NCBI GenBank assembly: GCA_043228905.1
Contig: JBHGNT010000006.1
Location: 2,604,001 to 2,668,000, forward strand
Reading direction: 5' to 3'
Origin: Azolla caroliniana
Taxonomy: Eukaryota > Polypodiophyta
Length of the DNA stretch: 64,000 nucleotides
Shown: in pieces, positions 9,714 to 20,094 of the stretch
How positions within the stretch are numbered: the first letter of the stretch is position 1
How the letters are laid out: every line of letters starts with the position of its first letter
The notes under the pieces: generated by a model
The model's input: only the letters and a program-made list of their open reading frames with translations
What the model was told of the DNA's origin: nothing
Databases searched by the model: none
Position numbers and translations under genes: made by a program

Positions 9714-10484
9714 AGTCCGGCCAAAATTGGAGCCATTTGGTTGGACAACCCTAGGCATGTAACGTCCGTCCCTATTAGTGGTTCCATTTCATCTGGTCAA
9801 GTTAGTCGAGTTTTCTTTGCACAAGTTGAGCTTAACACATCTAGGTGCCATCGAGTCCTAGCTTCTGCCCTCTTAGACTCTGGAGCCAACTCTTGTTTCA
9901 TGGGTCGTGAGTTTGCTGTAATGCATAATATTCAATTGCATAACCTCCCAAGCCCAGTGTCAGTCGGAGTCATTGATGGACGCCCCATAGCATCAAGTGA
10001 TATAGTTGAAGAGTTTGAACCAATTCATGTAGTCTTAGGCAATTTGGCTAGTGTCATCTCATTCAACATCATTAGTAGTCCAGAACACTCCCTAGTTCTT
10101 GGTCTTCCATGGTTTGAGCTACATAACCCAACTATTGATTGGAGAAAAAGAACCATTGAAGAGGTCACAATACAATCTGAGGCTCTTAAAACTCCAACAA
10201 AGGATATGACATTCCAAAAGATTTTGACAATCTCTATACATCAATTAAGTGAGGAAGGACGGAAGGAAGACATGTTGGTGTTCGCAGTTTTAGCAACTCC
10301 CACATCGAGCTCACAAGAATTGGGGGTCCAACTACCGAAGAAATATATCGAATTCTCCAATGTGTTTGATAAGGTGAAGGCCAATAGACTACTAGAGCAT
10401 CGACCATATGATTGCCCGATTGATTTGCAGCCCGAAAGGAGCCTCCATGGGGGCCAATTTATAACCTTTCACCCACGGAGTTAG
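9714..10484 (+). pseudogene. Gypsy aspartic protease region
   Basis: An open segment of about 250 codons has the retropepsin motif ALLDSGANSCFMG near its start and VLGLPWFELHNPTIDW further on, as in gypsy proteases. The catalytic DSG is kept. It follows gag in order and leads into the reverse transcriptase, but a frame change at about 10440-10490 separates the two. Confidence 0.88.
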
Positions 10485-10486
10485 AG

Positions 10487-11329
10487 GTTCTTCGGGAATA
10501 TATCGATGAGAACTTGGCGAATGGGTTTATCCAGCATTCAAGATCTCCTGCCAGCGCACCCATATTTTTCGTTAAGAAGAAAGATGGTTCGCTTCGTCTG
10601 GTCATGGATTATCGAGGATTGAATAAAGTAACTATTTGAAACCGATATGCTCTACCATTGATTTCGAGCCTTTTGGAACGCCTCAATAGAGCTAAGTATT
10701 TCACAAAGTTAGATCGTCGAGGTGCTTACAATCTTGTTCGAATTCATCCTGGGGATGAATGGAAGACTGCTTTCCGTACTTGCTATGGCCATTTTGAGTA
10801 TACAATGATGCCATTTGGTCTCACGAATGCACCAATAGTTTTCCAACATATGGCGAATGACATTTTTTGAGATTTCCTCGATATTTTCGTCATAATTTAC
10901 CTGGATGATATCTTGATCTACTCAAAAACTCAAGAGGATCATGATATACACGTTCGACAAGCTTTGCAATGGTTGCATGAATATGGTCTCTATGCAAAAT
11001 TGGAGAAGTGCAGTTTCGACAAGCGTCAAGTGGAATTTTTAGGGTACATAGTCTCTTCACATGGCATCTCTATGGATCCAGCAAAGGTTCAAATAGTTTT
11101 GGATTGGCAAACACCACAGTCTATGCGAGATGTACAATGTTTTTTAGGGTTCGCAAACTTTTATCGCAAGTTCATCAAAGATTATTCAAAGATTGTATTG
11201 CCCCTCACTCAACTGACACAGAAGAATCGACCATTTGTGTGGAGTATAAATGCAAACTCTGCATTTGAAGGATTAAAGCAAGCATTTACATCCACACCAA
11301 TTTTGATGCACGTTGATCCATTGAAGCGT
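10487..11329 (+). pseudogene. Gypsy reverse transcriptase
   Basis: Reverse transcriptase blocks appear in order: [44 protein letters not shown], then YLDDILIYS (YLDD codons at 898-909 of the 10000s), LGYIVSSHGI and FLGFANFYRKFIKDYS. Two in-frame stops lie before YLDD (about 10636 and 10868). The tail reaches the start of RNase H at LMHVDPLK, where the solo LTR interrupts it. Confidence 0.9.
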
Positions 11330-12072
11330 TGTCGTGATGATTTTCATCCATAGTGAGAAAACCGAGCGGGATAGAGAAAATGGGGATGTGCAACGTTGCA
11401 CATGCACTCATACATTTGTATATAAAAATAAGATAACAAAATGTAAAGGGGAAGGGCATTAACCTAAGGTGCTAAAGGTGCTCCACGGAGTTTGTTAAGT
11501 GTAAATGTGATGTGCACTTGGTGGACTAGATAGAGGTACGTGAAGAATAAGTGAAGGGAGTAATGGGCATTGAATAGGACGGCTAGAGGAGTGAGAGTTA
11601 TGGCCAACGATCTCAAGATCGAGATCAAATATTCTCCTTTGAAAAGGAGAAGGGGGTTTGACCACTCTTGTAATGTGCCTCACCCCTTACTACTATAAAA
11701 GGGAGTGAGGGGTCACTTTGGAAGGGGTTGCCTATTTTGCGTATGAGAGGTATACCACTTAGTCTAGAGTTATTACCGCTTTAGGGTTAGGGTTTCGTTT
11801 AAGGTTTTCCTTACTCATCTTTGGTTAGGGTTTTCTCATAGTTTTGGTGCGGCCCATGCGGCCACCATTGTTGTAATCATTTGTTTGTTTTAATATAACT
11901 TGTTGAGTATATTGCCTCCATCGATCTCTCCTTCTATGTCATGGTCTTATTCTTTCCTCTTCTCCTCTTGAGCTAAGCTTCCATATCATATCTTATTCTT
12001 TCTCCTCTACTCCCTAGTCCGAGACCCCCGTGGTCCCGCCCCTTCTACACGCACGCGCGTAACAACGCGACA
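11330..12072 (+). repeat. Solo LTR (element 6) inside gypsy element 5
   Basis: A 743-bp block begins TGTCGTGATGATTTTC and ends CAACGCGACA. It is flanked by GCGT on both sides (11326-11329 and 12073-12076) and interrupts the RNase H coding sequence exactly between two parts that rejoin in frame. It has TG...CA ends with complementary TGTCG/CGACA termini, a TATA box near 11692-11700 (CTATAAAAGG), and no coding capacity. A single LTR with a target duplication is what recombination between the two LTRs of a full element leaves. A short inverted repeat, GCAACGTTGC, lies near 11389. Confidence 0.85.
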
Positions 12073-12076
12073 GCGT

Positions 12077-12720
12077 TTTATACTGGAAGCTAATGCATCC
12101 GACTTCGCACTAGGAAGCGTATTATCCCAAATTAGCAATGAGGCCAACTACACCCTGTGGCTTTTCATTCACGGAAATTCGAAGCTACAGAAATCAACTA
12201 TGAGATTCACGACAAAGAGCTTCTTGCCATTGTGGATTCTTTTCAACAATGGCGTCATTTTTTGGAAGGTTCTTCTCAACAAATCATTGTCTATAATGAT
12301 CACAAAAATCTAATGTACTTCCAAAGTGCTCGAGTCTTGAGTCATCGACAAGCTCGTTCGGCGTAGTTTTTAACTCGTTTTGACTTCGTAATTCTATATC
12401 GCCCTGGGACGCAACAAGGAAAAGCAGATGCTTTATCTTGGCGTCCATATATGGAACTTCAACCAGGAGAGGCCACATTTGAAAGTCAGAAGCAAATCCT
12501 CTTGGGTCCTGACCGTCTACGACTAATGGCTTTTCATGCTATAGACACACCCGAGGATTCAAGTCTTCTGGACTCCATTCGGCAGCATATTGAGACTGAT
12601 GAATTCGCCCAAGATATTCTGAACCATATTATCCCAAATCGTGCTTCTTGTTCACAATCTCAAAATCCTCGTCAAGACTACAACCAATTCAATTGGCATG
12701 ATGGTTTACTTTTTTGACAA
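12077..12720 (+). pseudogene. Gypsy RNase H and linker to integrase
   Basis: RNase H blocks continue after the solo LTR: FILEANASDFALGSVLSQ, then [20 protein letters not shown], then [20 protein letters not shown] and GKADALSWRP. The first acidic residue (ASDFA) is kept. There is a frame change near 12155 and a stop at 12364-12366, so the enzyme cannot be made in full. Confidence 0.85.
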
Positions 12721-12724
12721 AATC

Positions 12725-13580
12725 TCTTATATGTGCCTGATGGTCCTTCACGACTCCAAGTCTTGCAACAATGTCATGACACACCAATGGCTAGACATTT
12801 CGACATCCACAAGACTTTGGTGTTAATTTCTCGAAGGTATTGGTGGCCACGACTTCGCCATTTTGTTACGGATTATGTTCGTAGTTGTGATACATGTTGC
12901 CGATCCAAAAAACCTTAACATCATCCATATGGCTTATTACAACCAATGCCTATTCCTGCGAGTCCATGGAAATCTATTTCATTGGACTTCGTTACGGATC
13001 TACCACCTTCCAAGGGTTTTGATTCTATTCTCACGGTAGTAGATCGTTTTACCAAGATGGCACATTTTCTTCCCTACACAAAGGCCATTACGAGCCAAGA
13101 GACAGCCGAGTTACTCATGCGAGAGGTGTTTCAGTATCATGGTCTTCTTGATGATATTATCAGTGATTGGGGTCCCCAGTTCATCTCAAAATTTTGGCGG
13201 CACATGTTCAAACTCTTACATACTTCTTGCAAACTCTCTTCCGGCTACCATCCAGAAACTAACGGATAGAGTGAGCGCACCAACCAAACAGTAGAACAAT
13301 ATCTTCGTTGTTTTGTCAACTATCAACAAGATGATTGGGATGATCTATTACATTTGGTGGAATTTGCTTACAACTCAGAACATTCCTCTACTGGATATTC
13401 CCCATTTTTTGCAAACATTGGGTACCATCCTCGTTGGACTATGCTTGAACATCCCGAACTCCCGACAAACCTGGTTGCTTAAGATCGGCTCACCCGACTC
13501 CAAGAAGTTCAAGATATCCTTTTGCACCATTTATGTGATTGCTCAAAACACTCAAAAGAATGTTGTCGATCATCATTGAT
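12725..13580 (+). pseudogene. Gypsy integrase
   Basis: The zinc-binding N-terminus (ARHFDIHKTL ... CDTCCRSKKP) is followed by the catalytic core: ISLDFVTDLPPSKGFD, then DWGPQF in place of the usual DRG, then SGYHPETNG with a stop immediately after (13267-13269) and [12 protein letters not shown] beyond it. Stops at about 12715, 12916 and 13267 plus a later frame change break it. Confidence 0.88.
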
Positions 13581-14081
13581 GTGATTCATCGACTACGTTT
13601 CAAGCGGGAGATCGAGTATGGCTTTTACAAGGTCGCATTCCGACCTTGCTGCAAATTGGATTATCAACGTTTTGGCCCATATGTGATATCTAGTAAGATC
13701 AATGATGTGGCATTTCGCCTTGATCTTCCCCCTCATATGCATCTTCACCCGGTCTTCCATGTTTCCCTTTTGGAGCCGTACACAACCAGCTCTATTCCAT
13801 GCCATCTTACATCTCCCCCACCTCCAATCGAAGTTTCGGATGGCTTGGAATATGAAGTTGCTGCCATTCTCAACTCCAAGATCGTTCGCAACAAACTGTA
13901 TTATTTGGTTGACTGGTTAGGTTATACACCTAATGATCAAACATGGGAACCTCTTGAGAATCTTGCTAATGCCTCTGAAATGGTTGTTGCGTTTCACAAC
14001 AAATATCCCCATAAGCCAAGTCCGAAATCTTGTCTTCCGACTCGTGGAACTCGTCGTCGAAAAGGGGGGATAATGTCATGA
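13580..14081 (+). pseudogene. Gypsy integrase C-terminus with chromodomain
   Basis: An open stretch contains the integrase GPY/F-like region (RFGPYVISSKINDVAFRLDL and HPVFHVSLLEPY) and then a chromodomain of about 60 residues with YLVDWLGYTPNDQTWEPLEN. In chromoviruses this C-terminal domain guides insertion toward particular chromatin. The frame ends a few bases before the right LTR. Confidence 0.88.
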
Positions 14082-14447
14082 CGACATACATTTTGGCCTT
14101 ACAAGGATTCGAGCCCAAGATGTCTTGGTCTACATGTTAGACCTTTAACCATTATACTAATATATATTATGTATAGTTATAATAAATGTATTATTATTAA
14201 TTAGTTATTACAAGATATTTAGAGTATTTTGTAACATTCTAGGATATTCCATGATTATATTAAATATCATAAATATCATAAATATCTAAAATATTCTAGA
14301 ACAATCTAGAATACTCCATAAGGACCTATAAATAGGTGTTTATTCATTCATCACAACTCATTCGGTTCAACACTAGTTTGTAACCCCTTAGCCTACTCTT
14401 TGTAATCCTTGCTCTCTTATAATATAAACTCTCTTTCCATTTCTAGT

Positions 14448-14507
<60 letters not shown>

Positions 14508-14550
14508 ATTGTAATCTTATTTTTCTCTCTCCTATTCTCAAATCACGACA
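14074..14550 (+). repeat. Right LTR of gypsy element 5
   Basis: This begins TGTCATGACGACATACA and ends AAATCACGACA, 477 bp. It aligns with 8087-8518 throughout. It has small indels (for example an extra ATTA near 14193 and a repeated CATAAATAT near 14270) and a long (CT)n tract at about 14450-14503. Confidence 0.93.
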
Positions 14551-15190
14551 GGGCATATGCTTCTCGTTCAACATGGCCCTTGCTACTTTGAGGATGTGCT
14601 GATTCATGCGTTCGGCTACACCGTTCCGTTGCGGTGTGTGTCGCCAAGTGAATTCTCGCCGAATTCCTTCTTGGCAAAGATATGCCATGAACGCATCGAA
14701 GAAGTATTCCTTTCCTCCGTTCAACCGAAGACATCGTACATGGCGGCCAGATGTCTTTTCAACTTCGCGTTTGAATTTTTGAAAGTGTATAAACACTTCA
14801 CTCTTCATCCTCATGGGAATGATCCATGTTTATCTAGAGAAGTCGTCGATGAAGGAAACATAGTATCGACATCCTCCGAATGTGGCCGTCTATACAGGTC
14901 CCCACACATCCGAGTGGATCACATCTAGGAGGCCTTTGCTCACATTTTGCTCCTTTGGAAATGGGTGCCGATGTTGCTTGCTGAATTGGCATGCTTCACA
15001 TACTCCTTCAATCTCTTTCTCTTTGAACGTCGGAAGTCCAATGACGACTCCTTTTGATTGCATGCCCTTGAGTTTGTTGAGATTGATATGGCAGATTCTT
15101 TTGTGCCACAACTCTATGTTGGTGTCTGCTTTGAGGCCCTTTGCAAACATTGCCGATTTTACCTCATTCGATTCTAGGATAAACATTTGT
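14551..15190 (-). pseudogene. Element 2 copia integrase N-terminal and core part
   Basis: This is read on the minus strand from about 15190. The zinc-binding segment LWHKRICHINLNKLKG ... CEACQFSKQHRHPF is followed by the core start VIHSDVWGPV, a further core piece (CLRLNGGKEYFFDAF where a DNGGE-type motif is expected), and RNGVAERMNQHI containing the third acidic residue. The segment ends at MLNEKHMP, where gypsy element 5 inserted. Its continuation is at 8081 and below. The altered second motif and frameshifts make it inactive. Confidence 0.87.
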
Positions 15191-15228
15191 CAGCCTTCCT
15201 TCTCGATGAAGCAACCACCTTGATTGAA

Positions 15229-15800
15229 TCAAACTTGCATGCCTTGCTCAACAATTTGGCCGACTAAGACCAAATTCTTTGTTATGGTCAGTACATGCAA
15301 GACATTTTTGATGCAAGTTTGTTCGTCGTCTCTCCCAAATGGGACATTGCCGACATACCGAATCGGATGAGTAGTGTCGCGTCTGGTTTTGACATAGTCG
15401 GGTCGATCCGACTCTCGTAAGTCTTGGAACCATTCTTGATGAGACGTCATATGGTTCGAAACACCGGAGGCACTAGTCAAAGTAGAGGCCGACATAGAAT
15501 TGGCTCTATGTCTCATCACGAACATTCTGCCATGGTCGTTATAGTCAAAATTGGTGGTGTAATTGGTGAGTTTTCGGATAGTAGAAGCCGACTCGCGCTT
15601 CTTCTTTCGGCACTCTTCTTCGTGGTGGCCGAGTATACCACAATATCTGCATTCGATTGGATTGTTTTGTCGGTTTTGACCAGCATGGAAACTCCCCCTT
15701 CTTCCAAATGTTCCTCTCGGGTTTCCAACGTCTTGTCGGCAATGGGAGCTCATCTTCCTCATCCTTGGCCGAATCGGTCTCTTCTTGCTCGACCGCATCC
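15229..15800 (-). pseudogene. Element 2 copia zinc knuckle and protease region
   Basis: The minus-strand open segment has the CCHC knuckle CRYCGILGHHEEEC and then a protease block reading ASGVSNHMTS where copia proteases have DSGASNHMT. The catalytic aspartate is therefore replaced by alanine. It continues with KNVLHVLTITKNLVLVGQI, the usual downstream copia block. Confidence 0.87.
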
Positions 15801-16443
15801 TCTTCCTCCATCCGAGTGTGTATAGGGCATGTGGCCTTCCGAGACATTGCTCTTAGTTCGAACATGATTTTCCTCAATCGATAGCATTCATTGAAGATCG
15901 AAGAAAGAGGGAGGATTCTCCCTTGCTAGAACGACGGTTCTCATCGCGCTGAACCGTGGTGCGAGGCCGCCGAGTCATATTTGCACCATCTCGTCATCAT
16001 CTACATTGACGCTTATTGAGCCAACTGAATCACAAAGCCCCTTGATCTTCAAGGTGTAGCTTGTCATGGACATATCCCTTTGTTGGATATTATTCAACTC
16101 TTGATGGAGTTGAAGCTTTCTTACGGTTGTGTTGGCCGCGAAAATCTTCCTAAGATTCTCCCATGCTTCCTTCGACGTCTCAGCGTCTCAGCTTCTCGAA
16201 TTTAGTTGAGCATGTGGTCATGAATACATTACATGTCGCCAAGCAATACACTACCCAACTCGCCACTTGCTCCCATGTTCAGTAGTCGGCGTCCTTTGGG
16301 TCGAGTTGATTTTTTTGTGTTCCTTTGATGTACCTCCAATAACCTTTACCGACAAGGTTGTGGTGCATCTTGTACTCCCAATATGCAAAATTGTTTCAGT
16401 CCAACTTCTCGCTAGGGAGAGTGCTCCCCATTTGAGTATTCAT
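15801..16443 (-). pseudogene. Element 2 copia gag
   Basis: An ATG at 16443-16441 starts a copia gag that can be followed as MNTQMGSTLPSEKLD, then a stop, then NNFAYWEYKMHH and LVGKGYWRYIKG. Later pieces resemble the UBN2-type gag family. Frames change several times before the zinc knuckle at about 15640. Confidence 0.75.
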
Positions 16444-16585
16444 GGTGTTCGATGTAGATTTCTTCCTTCTTCTTCTCTCTTGAATACGAGCTATGTAGCG
16501 GCACTACGATAGCAATGAGCCGGATTTCTTTGAATCGTCGGCGTAGACACACTCCACGAGGATGGGCTAGATGGAGCTACCAAAT

Positions 16586-16598
16586 CACTCTGATACCA
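16586..16598 (-). other. Primer-binding site of copia element 2
   Basis: The minus strand reads TGGTATCAGAGTG directly after the LTR end, matching the initiator methionine tRNA complement used by most plant copia elements. Confidence 0.85.
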
Positions 16599-16645
16599 TG
16601 TAAAGAATCGTCACTGGTGATTCTGTGCAGTGAAATAGGTTAGAG

Positions 16646-16692
<47 letters not shown>

Positions 16693-17011
16693 AGAAGTGG
16701 CGAGGAGAGAGACAAAAGATAGATAGAATGGAAAATAGAATACTCAAGAAGATGTATATTCCAAAGGAGATTAACCGACACATTACAAAGTAGGAGGAGA
16801 TTGCTTTATATAGTCACCCTCTCTCTTCATTAACTACTGAAGCTCATCAGTTAGAGGGAATGTGGAAACTCATTAGTTATGTGTCATAGAATATGATTCC
16901 ATGACACATAGCTAATGTGTAGAGAGTAGTGGTGACTTTTGACCTTTGAGTGCTCATAGATTCTCAAAGGTGTGTTCACACACTAGTCTAGGTTGAGCTT
17001 GATTCTCAACA
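16599..17011 (-). repeat. Right (5') LTR of copia element 2
   Basis: This 413-bp LTR starts TGTAAAGAATCG and ends CTCAACA. It includes a (GT)n tract at about 16651-16689. It holds the undisturbed ACATTACAAAG site that element 4 split in the left LTR, and is followed by the CTTAG target duplication at 17012-17016. Confidence 0.92.
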
Positions 17012-17029
17012 CTTAGAAATCTTCAAATC

Positions 17030-17880
17030 TTTTGTTTTGCTTTACATTCTTGTGGTGTGTGGCCTGGTCTTTAAATTGAAAATGTTGCAATAAGACTTAG
17101 TGAACTTCATTCCTCCTTTAGTCATTATTAGGTACATTAGTCCATTTGCTCTTGAAATTCTTGTATCTTTGTGGTGTTCTGTAATGAGGCCGATATGCTG
17201 CTATAGCAATTACTTGTGTCGATATGTTTTCTTCTCTTGTCTTTGTCATCGAGTCTTCTTGTCGTATGTCTCCCATGAAGTCTTCCACAATGGCTTGTTT
17301 ATTTAAATTTTGTGTACTTACAAAAGATGACCAATAAGAGGGTAAAGCACCTAATAGTAAACATCTTTGTAGTTTGTTCAAAACGTCCAAACCAAATGTA
17401 ATTCTCTCGTCCAATTTCTTTTCCCAAGTGGTTAGGAAGTTATCTACATCATTTTCATCTTTCATTGTTAATGTGTCATATGCATGTAGTGTGTGCACCT
17501 TTGGTTTATATTGTGTCTTTAATTTCTCCCAAATTTGATGCGAAGTTTGTAGCTTTCTGACTGCTTCTCCTTGAATATCTTATACATGCGCTAACAATTC
17601 CATGTTTGCCACAAGGCCTTTCTCTTCCCAAATAATTTGATCAAGTCTGACGGCAACAAGTTTTGTTGATGCTCCTAATACTACATCCCAAAGTTTGTAG
17701 TGTTGGAATAATAATTCAAGTCGAGCACTCCAAATGCATAATTTTGCTTTGTTAGCTTTACTAATGAAAGTTTATGTTTGTTGAGAATGTTGGTAGGAGT
17801 TGAGGATAATGTGTTTTTTTTATAGAAGAGGGCTATCTGGCTTAGCACTTGTCTTGATGACAAATCGATAGATCAACGCT
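17030..17880 (-). pseudogene. Element 3 copia gag (older, UBN2-type)
   Basis: This is read on the minus strand from about 17860. It starts KLSLVKLTKQNYAF, typical of a copia gag N-terminus, shifts frame once, and continues WDVVLGASTKLVAVRLDQII, then a 126-codon open piece with HTLHAYDTLTMKDENDVDNF and LGALPSYWSSFVSTQNLNKQ. A remnant of a zinc knuckle (PGHTPQEC) lies at about 17040-17070. Element 2 then interrupts. At least one frameshift and two stops are present. Confidence 0.8.
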
Positions 17881-17935
17881 CCTAGGATTCTCTAGTCTTA
17901 TTGGATAGATGTGGAAATCTATTAATCCAATACCA

Positions 17936-18520
17936 TGTAGAATTTGGCAACTATACAAATAGGGAATGATTGCTAGAGAGATCACAAATACACAAAATTG
18001 ATCTATATTCATTAACATAATGTGTTACATAGCCAAATGGCTTATTTGTACAATGAAAACAATGAGAAAACAGAAATACAAGGACACATGTCAGGTTTTA
18101 ACGTGGAAAACCCTAATCGGGAAAAACCACGGGAGTTCTCAGACTTCGTAACAATTTCACTATGAAGGAAGTGTATATAGTCACTTCATTATCTCCTTAG
18201 ATCACTAAGAGAACACCAACACTCAAGACCACAACCTTGATAATAATTATGTCTCTCTTAGTAGACGACAATATTCAATGAAACATAGAGAACAAGAAGC
18301 AGCTAAACCTTATCTATGTTGAACTGTCGATTTGGTAAGATCGGATTCAAGGGTCCGCACACATACGAGCTCGACCTGCACAACATTGTTCACGCTCACT
18401 TCTCACTAGTTCTCTCTATACACTTTTCGCTGTTATGACACACCCACATTGTTCTGCATAAGCATTTCACTACAAGATGATAATACGATTACAACATATT
18501 TAGCTATCAATAGGTTAGTA
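17936..18520 (-). repeat. Probable 5' LTR of copia element 3 (outer end not resolved)
   Basis: The position upstream of the gag and the sequence CCATGTAGAATTTGG, arranged like the LTR/primer-site junction of element 2, suggest that an LTR starts at 17936. It contains GTTTTAACGTGGAAAACCC at about 18096, a string often seen in plant LTRs. The adjacent putative primer site reads TGGTATTGGATTAAT on the minus strand, not the methionine tRNA complement. The far end is somewhere before the MYB-derived sequence at 18535. Confidence 0.5.
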
Positions 18521-18534
18521 TATACTTAACCAAG

Positions 18535-18800
18535 ACATTCATCATCATGGTCATTAATTATAGGTCTCTTAATTCCTGTCATTTGACAATATAATGGTAA
18601 ACCTACTTTTGGTACAAAATCAGCACCCGTAAATTATCGTTAGGATTATAATTATCAGCAATAGTGTTAGAGCAAGATGAATCGGCAGTCTGAAGAGGGC
18701 TAGAGTATTGGACGGATGAGATCTGATGATGATTGTATTGATGAGGATAACCATCAGTTGTTGGATTAGGGGCTTGGGCACTGTTATGAATCAACATATT
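18535..18800 (-). pseudogene. Partial, internally deleted copy of the neighbouring MYB gene
   Basis: Two adjacent blocks match the MYB gene upstream. Plus-strand 18535-18620 resembles 20295-20388 (start of exon 4 and the end of intron 3). Then 18625-18800 resembles 21135-21290 in exon 3. The translated part contains QYSSPLQTADSSCSNT and NYNPNDNL, against [16 protein letters not shown] and NYNPNDHL in the gene. The roughly 746 bp between these blocks in the gene are missing here. It lacks the DNA-binding domain and is about 1.3 kb beyond the 3' end of the gene. A degraded tandem copy is the simplest reading. Confidence 0.8.
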
Positions 18801-20094
18801 AACGTGACCACAATTATATGTTGATGGTTTTATGAATCATTCATATACATATGTGCTTTGTGTTTAATTGAATCCTAGGGCTCAATCCCATGTTAAACAC
18901 AACTATGCACATATATCGTCAATTGTATATCCCACGTTTAATTGACATCAAAACACAACCAGAGTGAATTGCATCTCTAACGTTGAGTCAACTAGTGTGA
19001 ATTCTGCAAATACCCACTCTCTTAGTGTCAAATAACACCATGACAAAACTTGGCAAATCCGAGAAGAGTAACTCCAAATCTAACAAGCAATTAGACATTG
19101 TATGGAACAATGAGTATTATGTTTCACTTGAGTAGTGCAAAAGAAGGAATTTAGGTAATCTTCTGAAGGCAAACCCCGAATCAAAGCTCTCCAAATAAAG
19201 ACCTTCACTACAAGTGTCAAGTTCGAATGCAACGAAGTGTCAAAACGTGAAATCATTAAGCGTTTTCCAATTGCGTTGCAATCGCAATATCGTAAAAATT
19301 GGAGAAACATCACCGGTTGGTCATTTGGAACATTTTGAAGAGAGTGAGCTAAAACCCAATGTTAAGGGCTCAAATAACAAGAATTAAAATTTCCTAAACC
19401 TCCGACAAATACAGATTCCAAATAAGTGTGGCATCCTATTGAACTTATAATTCTCGTTATTTTGCCACAGCTTCTCCACAAACAGTTTTGCCAAACCTTT
19501 TAAAAGCCCGCCAAATCTTCGAGCCACCCACACTAATGATTTTTTCTAAATTTAGTAATGTCGCTCTCCCCTAAACGTCTTGGCCCAGATTATCTTCTAA
19601 ATTTAGTAAGGCCGCTGTTCCTAAACATTTTGGACTAATATTACTGGTATGCTGCGATTCTAACAAGGATCCTGTTTCTGTGGCTTGGAAAAACCCATAG
19701 ATTTATTTATACGTTAAAGTAACAACATCCCACCATTGCTTGAAACACTTATTTCAAATGGGTTCTTTAATTGGGGAACAGACTATAGCCATTAATTACT
19801 CGCCTAATTATCCATATTACATTTGCAGGCATTCAAAATCATCCCATCATGACATTCGCATGCAGTAATTTACTTATCATTGCCTGTAGTACCACTTGCA
19901 CGGCAAAATAGCTCACTAAAATTAATTATCATAACATCTGTCACTTAATTATTAGGAATTAGATCGCAGGGTTTAGAATTTATATTTCAATACATATATA
20001 TATGTATATATACTTGTAATGATGTGAGATGATCATACAATTAGAACAAATTTAGGTGTTAATGGTTATTATATAATTAACCAATGCAACTGGT
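18801..20094. other. 3' flank of the MYB gene, no gene recognised
   Basis: This is AT-rich sequence between the MYB fragment and the end of the MYB coding region. It holds a short imperfect direct repeat at about 19545-19650 (period 51, core TCTAAATTTAGTAA). The string CTCAATCCCATGT near 18879 also occurs at 22521 in intron 2. I see no coding region. Confidence 0.5.

Larger units (their letters stand above)
8087..14550 (+). mobile_element. Ty3/gypsy chromodomain retrotransposon (element 5)
   Basis: This is a complete element on the plus strand: left LTR 8087-8518, gag, protease, reverse transcriptase, RNase H, integrase with a C-terminal chromodomain, a purine tract AAAGGGGGGATAA at 14061-14073, and right LTR 14074-14550. 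Flanking 5-mers are GAGCA (8082-8086) and GGGCA (14551-14555), a target duplication with one change. It sits in the integrase gene of copia element 2. Pol after integrase plus the chromodomain mark it as a chromovirus-type gypsy element. Stops, frameshifts and a solo LTR in the RNase H region show that it is inactive. Confidence 0.95.
4532..17011 (-). mobile_element. Ty1/copia retrotransposon (element 2), decayed, host of two later insertions
   Basis: This is a complete element by its ends. The left LTR starts at 4532, the right LTR ends at 17011, and both are flanked by the 5-bp direct repeat CTTAG (4527-4531 and 17012-17016). The primer-binding site is at 16586-16598 beside the right LTR, so the element is on the minus strand. 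A purine-rich stretch (minus strand GAGGGGATG) sits inside the left LTR at about 6426-6434. Gag, protease, integrase, reverse transcriptase and RNase H pieces are recognisable but interrupted by stops, frameshifts, a deletion that removed the reverse transcriptase active site, and insertion of gypsy element 5. It cannot move by itself. Confidence 0.9.

Noticed and set aside
18867-18925. Possible repeat family linking 18870 and 22505 (CTCAATCCCATGT)
   Set aside because: The match is short and I could not extend it, so it may be chance in AT-rich sequence.
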